The position numbers and the translations under genes are program-made. A stretch of 64,000 bases of DNA from Agarophyton chilense. Lineage: Eukaryota; Rhodophyta; Florideophyceae; Gracilariales; Gracilariaceae. The DNA lies in NCBI GenBank assembly GCA_030374765.1, contig JARGXX010000090.1, forward strand, positions 372,001-436,000, given 5' to 3'. The notes below the pieces were generated by a model. The model saw only the letters and a program-made list of their open reading frames with translations. It did not search any database and was not told the DNA's origin. Positions 55,750 through 64,000 of this stretch are shown piece after piece. Position 1 is the stretch's first letter; each line of letters begins with the position of its first letter.

Positions 55750-57480
55750 GTTTAAGCTACAATCAAATCTCTCTCGACTTTTTGACCACTTTCATTCTGG
55801 AGAACCCTTCTTGACGCCCAACTACTACAATTTTTTAAATTATTTCTGCTTCTTCTTGAAGCAGACGGATTTTGAGCGGTCACACGTAACTCCAATTCTT
55901 TTTTCAGTGCCGAATGCTCCAGAAACTTCGCCTTTAACTTGGATGCAATCTTGTACACAAAGATGTATTGCAGAGCGTGCAAGAGTAAGACGAGCGATGA
56001 AAACGATTCGGTCCTTGGTTTTGACCACACAAAGCGAAATAAAGCGCTTTTCTTTGCTTTGGTTCATGACCCTGCACCATTAAACACAATGAACGACCAT
56101 CTCCACTGTTAAAGAACACTAAACGTTTGGTCTTCCTATCATATGCAAATTTTATCAGCCTCCTAAAATCTTTTTCTCCAAGTTTTCAGTCTGTGTATTT
56201 ATGCCCTTCCATCTACATTCCTCGCTTCCCGCCACCTGGGGCTGCACTTTGAAGTTTTGATGCATAACTGCGTACGTCTTGGTACACTTTCAACATAAAC
56301 TCAGCGGTTGTTTGCACCGTGGTTAGCACATTTCTATAAGATAACTTAGTTCGAATGTTGAGCGACCTGAGCATATTAGAAGATCGCAGCAGATCGCGAC
56401 GCTCAAATATTCGCCAGCTCAAAAACGCATTCAGAGCAAAAGTATTAATAGTGGGCGAAACAACCTTTTGCTCCTATCCAAAATGAGATGATGACGACTG
56501 CAATATCGCCCTCTGTTGACTATCCTTGTTAACGCCTTTTTGGTCTTAGAATAAAAGCTCTGAGCACCATGCTTGAAAACTTTCAGCGGAACTAAGTAGA
56601 CCCTAAGTAAATGATCAGGCATCACAAAAACAGATTCTCCTCCCAATTCAGCAAATAAACTCATGAATAATTCCTTTCCATAACCTGTATCTGCAGTTAA
56701 GATCAAGCTACTCATCTCTTCCTCACCGAGCTCATCGAAAAAAATCTGCAGAAGCTTCCTAACAGATTCCAAACACTTTTCAGCTCTTCGCTCGAACCTA
56801 AGTGCCATTACCACCCGGAATAATGCGTCGGCCAAACCATCCGCAGAAAGAACTTCACGGTCGGCCTTCTGACTGCTTACGGTCTTTATTTGATTATCAA
56901 CCGCCCTGGTGGCAAAAGGTCATCCTCCAGAATTGTTAATAACTGCAACAGATTGATGAATACATTTCTAGTCTCACGAAAGGCAAGAATCTCAAACTCT
57001 GATAACTGTCGCGTCTGGTCGCGTTGTGGCATCCACACATCACCCCCGTCATCAGCCCTACCCGATGGAGAGTATGCCTTAACATTGTCGGCAATGAATT
57101 TTATCCTTTACAGAATAGGATAAATATGCCCGAACCGAATAAACATTTATAAAGTCCGTTCAAAACTAATGCCCGTGGTGTGTGAAAGCAGTACGACAGC
57201 GGCATAAAAATACATATCTGCCAACACTATCTCTCTTCGAGAAAGAAAGCTTTGTCTCCGATGCTCGTTTAACCAAAGTATCAATTTCTTTAGAGGAGCA
57301 TCCATAAAAAATACAATGAATGCAGCACGAATCACAGCAGTCCCGTTAACGCCATAGTACAACTCCAAGTTACGAACCGTAGTTGAGCAGAAGAACTTCG
57401 CAAGATGCTCTATGAGCTCATCAATAAGCTTTTTTCCATTACAGTTTCCTTGCACTGTCCTGTACTAAACATTCAACAGT
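55750..57480 (-). mobile_element. DDE-type DNA transposon relic
   Basis: Minus-strand coding pieces of one transposase. 57147-57455 has helical LIDELIEHLAKFF and ADMYFYAAVVLLSHTTGISF. About 56.9-57.1 kb holds short shifted pieces. 56431-56835 reads ADALFRVVMALRFERRAEKC, then SSLILTADTGYGKELFMSLF and VFVMPDHLLR. 55.8-56.1 kb is the C-terminus. The TADxGYGK...FVMPDHLLR pair resembles the second catalytic region of piggyBac/IS4-like transposases from algae and oomycetes. The family assignment is inference. Several frame changes make it inactive, and no terminal repeats could be defined. Confidence 0.6.
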
Positions 57481-57662
57481 TTCTCGGACCATGCCGCGGA
57501 CAAACCTTTCCTCTGTGCGCATTAGACCCCCTGACTCTCCATCTCGTCGACGATCCACCTGAATTAGAACTGCCTTTTCGTCCCCTTCCTATTTCCCGAG
57601 AACCTCTAGTAAATGCCTTTTTTCTCTTTGTGCTTGGGCGGCTTTACTGTCCTCCAGAACGT

Positions 57663-60600
57663 TTTGGGGCTGGCGTCGGTGCCTGTGTCCAATACGGCTG
57701 TTGTCACTCGAGACTTGTTGGAACGAAGTCCTATGGTTACTCGAACTGTATAGTTCTCTTTCCTGAGGATACAGACGGGGTCGTCCCTGTGTTCCAATTG
57801 TGGTTCATCCTAAGTGGTCCATTGTGGGTGGTTTGTATTGGGAGGTGAGGAGCTCTTTGGCTTATGACCGTCCAATTGGTTGAGGCAGGGGCTTAAAGAG
57901 GGAGAATTTGCCTCGAATCGTCCCTCTAGCAGTTTTCCGATGGGGTTTCCGTTTCTTGCTGAGGATAAGATTCCTCTTCGGGATCGTCCGTAGTATCTAC
58001 AATGGCGTGTACCTGTGGGGCTTTCATCGGAGTATCCGGAGGCGTGGCATAGCGTGAGCTTCCAGAGGTCCCTGTGCCTTAATGCTGTGCCCTGTTATAC
58101 ATTCCTTCGGATCTGCGCACCCGGTAATTCTCTTCCCCTAGAGCTAGGATGGTTTTATGCGCGTCCTCAGGCAGATAAGTCGTACAGTCACAAGGTTGGG
58201 TCACGGAAGGGCATAGGAAGAAAGCCCTGGTAGAGCGAATAAAAACGTCCTTGCGGGGCGGAAAGGGAGAATACTTGGGCATGGGTGGCCCAGTGGTCGC
58301 TGTAGTTCCCTGAAAGGTATCTCATGTGGGCCCGGACGGGGGAGCACTGAAATTGATCGCAAGGACATCTCCCGAATTGGCGTAATGGAGTGAAGCACCC
58401 ATGTCCTATTCCGTGGAGCTAACCAAATGGGCTTGGTTGAGTTTACGCAATGGAGTTGCGTGTCCTCTGGTTATATCAGCGTTGCTCCTGGAGGTTCTGT
58501 AAGTTTTTCCATAACCCTCGGCGTAGGTACCGAGCCTTCGGAAGGAGTATTGCCGGTTTTCCGTGTGGTAATTGCGCACATGTGTACGAATGTCAGGGAG
58601 TAATCCCGTGATGAAGTGACGTTTAGGCCGTCCTTCGGAGAACACGTTTCCACATCGGTAAGCCTTCTTCCATAGGTCGTCTGCGAAGGCCGACTCGGTC
58701 ATGTTGCAGCTCTGCCTAAAGGATATTACTTCCTCGTGGGCATCCATTATAACGCCATCTGTGGCGTAAGTTTCCAAGAGGTAGTGAACAACCTGAGAAA
58801 AGGACCTGAGGAGCTCACGGTCTTGAGCATCCACGAGGTCAGTTGTGCTTGATATCTTCGAAACCACTCGGTCACGCGCCTGTGCTGTAAGGAAGAATTC
58901 GAAGAGGTACAGAGCGGCGCCCTCGTGAACACCGTTCCGGTCGCAGGCCGTAGGGAACAAAATGGGAATCCTAAGGACAGCAATGGGATCTGAACCCGAG
59001 AACTTGTCCGTAATGGGTAGTTGCATCCGTTTGGCTCATTCAGCGACTCTGCGAGCCACCGAACCAGAATATTTCGCGGACCTGTCGGCCAGCCGGTAAT
59101 TCCAGTAGTTTAGAACCTTAAGGAAAAACTCATTTGTGGTTGTCAGTGGTCTGAGGCCTCGGACGGCAGCCTCATCTACTTCCGAGTCGGTCGTTTCGGT
59201 CGAGGCGGATTCGGAATCACTCGTGTCCGAATGGGCTCTTCTTTAGCTCCTTCTGATCTTCTTTCTCCTGCAGATGCTTCTTTTCTTTCCAGCGAAATAG
59301 GGACATAGAGGATCGATATCTCTATCAGATCCGATGGAGCCCTGAGGTCGCTGTACCTCATATAATTTGTTGGGTGGGGCAAGCGGTCTCTCTTCTAGAC
59401 GCTTAGCTTCTCTTCTGCTCCTCGCTTGTTCCACCCTTCGATTTTCCTGATGAGCAACCTGTCTCTCATCTACACGCGAAGCTTCTTTTCTTCTCCTAGA
59501 TTGTCCCACCATGGGGTTTTCTGGATGGTATTCCCGGCGAGGGGCGGATAACGCCGCCACTCCTGGTGGTTCGGTAGGGGGTTGCCATATGGAATCCGGA
59601 TGGTTGACTTGTCGAGTCGTCCTAGGGACCGTGTTGCCTGACTGGCTGGTGACTGCTCCTTGAACGGCCTGGATGAGGGAGTCTAAGAATAGCTCAGACT
59701 CCATGACCTTGAGGACGATTCGCGTAACGAGTTAATCCGTATGGTCAGCGATTGCCGTGGCGAGTCGCATGTCCACAATGGAATCAACATGGGCTAAGCA
59801 GAGCTCCCGGAGACGGGTCCAGAGAAGGTCGGCAAGTCCGGCAGGAACATTTTCGCTCATTCCTTCGGTCTCACGGGGGTTTCCTTGGGGTTTTCATGGC
59901 CTAGAGGTGGCCCTCGTGAGGCCTTCTCGTAAACGCGCTGCTACCGCGGTTTCTCGGCGAATCCTTTCAGAGTCGTCCATGGGAGTCAGTACTCCTTGTG
60001 GCTGGCTTCTCGTGCTCCTGCGGTCGCTATAATTATCAACCTGAGGTTCAGGCGACATCGTCGGCGTTGCAGTGGCAGCTGTTTCTGCCGTGGGAGTCCT
60101 ATGGTTGGGTCGGTTGGATGTGTTTCCCGCATCCATAATGGCAGTTGCTTCTGTATTTCTGGTCTGTTGGGGAATTAAACCAAAGGTTAGAATCCGGATA
60201 ATTCTTCGTTCCAGAGGGCCGTTTAATTGTTCCAAAGGTTTCTGAGTCGGGAGACCAAAATGAAAGGCAATGACTGGTCGGTCACGGATCTCGACCTGTA
60301 GTAGCGTGGTAGAGCGGGTCCTAAGGTTCGAATCCTTGACGGCGGCACTCCCAGAGTACTTGGTGCAATGGGCTGGCGTTTAGTGCGTAGTCCTACAGGT
60401 TGGAGCTACGGAAACGATGGCTTGAAGACCAAAGGGTTGAACTAATATACCAAAGGGGGTTATTTAGTTTCCCAACGGTGTCTACCGTACTCTAAGGCAG
60501 AAGCGTCACTCGAGTCAAATAAATAGTACTGGCGAGGCGCTGGGATCTCCCTGGCACTGTAATGCTAAGCTTTTACACTAATTAGAATAAATTAATAATC

Positions 60601-60701
60601 TACATGACTCCACCTGAGGTAGACCTGTCCACGTGTCGCTTGTAAGATACCTCAGGGCCCGGCGGCTTGCAGGGCTCAACCGTTATCATTGCTCCTTCAC
60701 A
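57663..60701 (-). mobile_element. Inverted partial copy of the older gypsy family
   Basis: The same family as 46653-55121 on the opposite strand. It holds a 5' LTR (60261-60701), a primer-binding-like site, the gag region (about 60.2-58.0 kb) and the beginning of the protease region (about 57.7 kb), where similarity to the other copy ends against the DDE relic. It is broken, with several breaks, and only the 5' part of the element is present. Together the two copies form a large inverted repeat about 3 kb long with unequal arms. Confidence 0.85.
60261..60701 (-). repeat. LTR of the inverted gypsy copy
   Basis: 441 bp, reverse complement of the 54674-55121 LTR with many substitutions. It carries the same tRNA-like segment with an intact B box (GGTTCGAATCC, 60325-60335, plus strand). 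The adjoining 19 bases at 60702-60720 match the purine-rich tract before the other 3' LTR (18 of 19). Confidence 0.85.
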
Positions 60702-61558
60702 TATCTCCCTTCTTAGGATTTGGAGTAAGTTCGGAAAGATGTTTCATAGGAAACCTTTTGGTGGCTGTTTTTACAACCCCAATAAATCGCATTCCTCTTT
60801 TTAAAAGTTCTTCAGCGGTTTCAACAGATGCTAAATATGAATCGGCACAAACGATTCGATCAGTTGCGAGCCAATTTTCAACAAGTCTCATTAAAACAGC
60901 TGTTCCATGTGCATGTTCTGATTCAAAAGGCTGTACATCTGGTTGTGTAGCTCCCATCGTGATTTCTATTTTGAGAATAATTCCACTCCTTCCACAACAC
61001 AACGTCTTTAATTCACAACCATTTTCAGGTTTCCCATCAAGAGCAGTATAGTGTGGAAGTCCAATTTCAATCCAGTTCCCTCCAAGTCCATACCAACGTG
61101 ACATACTTTCGTCCACGCACAAGGTGTGTGACGGAGTTACGAACGCTTTCCGATGATCTTTTATAGCTTTCACAAACTCAGAAATGCATGAAAATCTGCA
61201 TTCTTCTGATTTTTGATCGTTCTCAGAGCCACTGAAAACCATGAATTTCCGTATATGTTCAAACCGATTTCGTGACATGATCTTTCCGAGCTGCAAAGAT
61301 TCGATATATATAGAAAACGTGTCTTTAGACCAAAGCGATCTTCTATTTGAAAACTCGAAGCGTTTCATTAAAACCATCAAACCGAAAAACTTCAAAATTT
61401 CACCTCCTGTAGTCTGCGTTAAGTTCTTTTCTTCGAGCCGAGATTTGGTAGATCGAACTATTTTTTCCAAATGAGCTACAGGAAACATCCACATGAAGAA
61501 ATCGTATGGAGGGAGTCCCGAAGGTGCATGAATGGCGCAGATGAAATCTCCTACAGGT
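60702..61558 (-). pseudogene. piggyBac-like transposase, C-terminally cut
   Basis: A transposase of the piggyBac-derived (DDE_Tnp_1_7) family. Reading leftwards from about 61558: SGLPPYDFFMWMFPVAHLEK (N-terminal part of the core), EILKFFGLMVLMKRFEFSNR, FEHIRKFMVFSGSEN, LCVDESMSRWYGLGGNWIEI (first catalytic Asp), IGLPHYTALDGKPENGCELK and IVCADSYLASVETAEELLKR (second catalytic Asp). The first in-frame ATG is at 61494, but homology starts earlier. The frame runs straight into an LTR at 60701 and everything after NPKKGDM is lost, including the third catalytic Asp and the Cys-rich tail. The sequence is otherwise open for about 285 codons, so it was probably intact until that insertion. Confidence 0.85.
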
Positions 61559-61559
61559 C

Positions 61560-63930
61560 CCGTGACTTTTCATTGATGCATTTGCACTGGACCATTCAGA
61601 GTCTAGGATACATTTTCAGTTTCCCATTTCGTCTAATGAACTTCCACAAGTCTGTCTTGTGTGTCGCTGTTTGTCACAGTAGAAGGCCTCAACGGATTCA
61701 TTGTGTGACATTGATCGCCATCAGGGACAGTATTTTGCTCTTCATTGTTCGAACTGATGTGATGAGACGTGCGCGGGTATGTACTATGTTTCCCACTACA
61801 CGACGGGGATCCATAGATGATGACATATTTGATAAATTATGAAAGAATGAAGTAAAGATGATGCATTTACAGATTGTGGACGATCGTTCGTGATCTTTGA
61901 GGTTGACGCCAGAGAAGAAGACATTATTGAAAAAGTCTAGGCACAAAAATTTAAGAAAAATGAAAAAGTTTACAAAAATTATCGATGTTGTAATTTTGGC
62001 CTCATATGAGGCCAGTGGTCGTAAAGACACTAGAGCCAGGATGCTTTAGTAGAACACGTGTTGGCACGAGTATAGTGGCTTGCAACCGCGCGCGCGTATT
62101 TCCGATCTTTCTTATGGGAGTTCCATATTGGAAACGGCTCAAATAGTGGCGCTCTATGTGTATTAGTTTTCTATCTCTTATACCTTTGAGTCCATTAGGG
62201 ACCATACCCATAGAGTAGTCTGGATAAGTGGATGACCACTGGGAATTACGTATGTTTTATCCGGGCGCTCACCCTACTACACAGTATGAAAGGTACCAGC
62301 TGTGAGCGGTGACTCCAAATAAAGGAGATAGCAGGGCTACCATGACTCTTTTGTTACTCGACAAGGATCCTTTATCCAGAAAAGCGGATGAGCTACAATA
62401 GAGAGTCAGGCCAAAATTATTTCTCGGGCCGGCCCTTTACCTACGTTTCATTTCCTTCTCCAGTCGCAATGTTTACTATTTCGGAGAAGTACTGGCCTTG
62501 AAGCCCACATCCAGCTGGCTGGTGTTGTAGCTCTACTATTTTCTTCTCTACAATACTAGCACTACTTCTCTAGCCCTAACTCTATCTCCGGTGCCTGCTC
62601 TAACCGCAAAAGCGGATATTACAGGATCTTTTATCACAAGATGTATTAAATAGTACGAAACGAGGACCTTTATTCATAAACTAGGACAATTTTGGACTAT
62701 AAATGCGCTACCTATGCTTTTTGGACGACCCATTTTTAATACTGCCCTTTACTATCTTCATCTCTTTCACCTCCATCATTTCAAGTAGGCGTTGGAACTC
62801 TCGTGAATCACCGATAAAGCACTGCAGAGATTCTACACATAGAAACAAGGGAAAGTGATCTACGATATCTCGTATCTGTGCGCAATCAAAGTCAAAGCAT
62901 GTAACGTATTCAGCGTTTGAGGCCCGTAGTCGCAGTAAAAATGCTCTTGATTTTTGCATCAGAAACCAACCTAACCCCGAAAAATGTTTTTTCACCTCGG
63001 AGTGGACTCGCTCTAAGATGAAAAGCTTACCATTTCACCTAAAAATATAATATGCGGTTCTTTCGGGCTTAGAAAAATATTTACAGCTTATCTCTCATTG
63101 AATACCTGCGAAATAACATTCGAATGTAAAACTTGCAAACATATATTGTTAGTTAGGCAGAGAAACATTTATTCTTCTTCAGATCATAAGGTGCAAAGTG
63201 CTAAGTACAAAAACGAGAGTGAGGACTGTAAACAAGAATAGGAAACCACGGATATCAAACAAAGTGGTTGTTTTATGCCTGAAACATATGTGTATCTGGT
63301 GTTACTCGTATACACTTTGAATTGGTCAGAGTGTCATGTTCCAGGTTGTTTTGTTGTCTTCCGCGTTTTATATTTCGTGATCAGTAAAACCGTTCTCTAC
63401 GCAGTCGCCGGCAAGCAAATGGAACCGGATCGAATTCCAATCAAAATTTTAGTCATCGTGATTCTATGCATAGTACTCAGGCCCATTGTAACGACGCAAT
63501 CTGATTTTACACCGTAACGCGGTGTTCGTAGGGATAAATAGCATGACTTAAACGCCCTACTCTTGAGTATTGGCTCTATCTTCACATAGACCGTACCGGT
63601 AAGTGGTAGCATGGTCCAGCAAAGAATTGGGTCGTCAACGACACCATTTTAGAACAGCCATACTTTCAAAGCTAGCGAACTGTGGTGCGCGAGTAACCAT
63701 ACTTTCTCGATCGACCTGTTAGAAATGATATTGTTCATGCTCACAATTGTTTGCTCTGCTTATCTTTAAAACCTGCAAAAGGGCGACTAATGGCGATTTT
63801 TTGAAAATTGGCCTGAATTATTCGAAATATCTTGAAGTGAGGAGCCTTCAGATTGATCAGTTTTTGTCGCCGAAACATGAAGCTCATAGTTGGAATCGCT
63901 GGAATAAAGATGGCGTTTCTTCATCACGTA
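61560..63930. other. Intergenic DNA, no recognised gene
   Basis: The first part may include the upstream end of the piggyBac-like element, whose terminal repeats I could not find. A minus-strand frame at 62708-62995 (95 codons, FSGLGWFLMQKSRAFLLRLR) resembles no family I know. AATAAAG at about 62320 and a GC-containing patch at 62430-62600 have no assignable role. Confidence 0.4.
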
Positions 63931-64000
63931 AAGTCTGTTTCAAAATCATATCCCTCGCGCAAATTTTCCAAAAATCGACGTTTTGGCTACAGTAAAACTA
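63931..64000 (-). mobile_element. Tc1/mariner-like transposon, copy C (cut by window edge)
   Basis: TA at 63929-63930, then AAGTCTGTTTCAAAATCATA and the following 45 bases match the left end of copy A (797-865) and the reverse complement of the right end of copy B (28335-28402). The rest lies outside the window. Of the three copies its terminus is the least diverged from what looks like the consensus. Confidence 0.85.

Noticed and set aside
1-64000. Bacterial origin because of carbamate kinase and dense long frames
   Set aside because: TAF1, an EDC4-like protein, TATA and Kozak-like signals, LINEs and chromodomain gypsy elements are eukaryotic.

Overview
The window looks like nuclear DNA of a eukaryote with few introns. 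A small island of intron-free host genes (about 11.7-25.9 kb) sits between long stretches of transposable elements. TATA and Kozak-like signals, a TFIID subunit, an mRNA-decapping factor and chromodomain Ty3/gypsy elements exclude a prokaryote. A repeat-rich red alga (florideophyte such as Chondrus) would fit the intron-poor coding style, the gypsy load and a carbamate kinase in a eukaryote. That placement is inference, not shown by the sequence.

Host island. A complete carbamate kinase lies on the minus strand (11720-12724). A minus-strand protein with a MIF4G-like helical C-terminus (16654-17871) shares a 259-bp divergent promoter with TAF1, the largest TFIID subunit, which is one uninterrupted 1620-codon frame (18131-22993). 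An EDC4/Varicose-type C-terminal domain protein follows (24954-25922). Two 3' ends of LINEs lie between the kinase and the MIF4G-like gene.

Left flank (0.8-10.5 kb). This is a nest of transposons. It holds a Tc1/mariner copy (797-2094) and a pogo/Tigger-like transposon (about 2.5-8.15 kb) split by a copia-like retroelement fossil that has 127-bp inverted ends (4084-7605) and a Tudor-like domain. Next comes a second Tc1-type element (8179 to about 10450) that carries a solo LTR with a perfect 5-bp target duplication.

Right flank (26.4-64 kb). A second copy of the first Tc1 family is interrupted by a solo LTR. A nearly complete 12-kb chromodomain gypsy element (31002-42987) has 939-bp LTRs, about two dozen differences between them, and an intact 619-codon antisense frame between pol and the 3' LTR. 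An older gypsy element (46653-55121) is followed by a DDE-transposon relic, then an inverted partial copy of that older family lodged against a piggyBac-like transposase. A third copy of the first Tc1 family runs off the right edge.

The genes do not form a pathway. TAF1 (transcription initiation), the EDC4-like protein (decapping) and the MIF4G-like protein (possibly translation or RNA) are information-processing neighbours. Carbamate kinase is a metabolic gene of likely bacterial ancestry. The most unusual signals are the antisense frames at the same place in two gypsy families, the inverted-ended copia fossil with a Tudor-like module, and the tRNA-like element inside an LTR.
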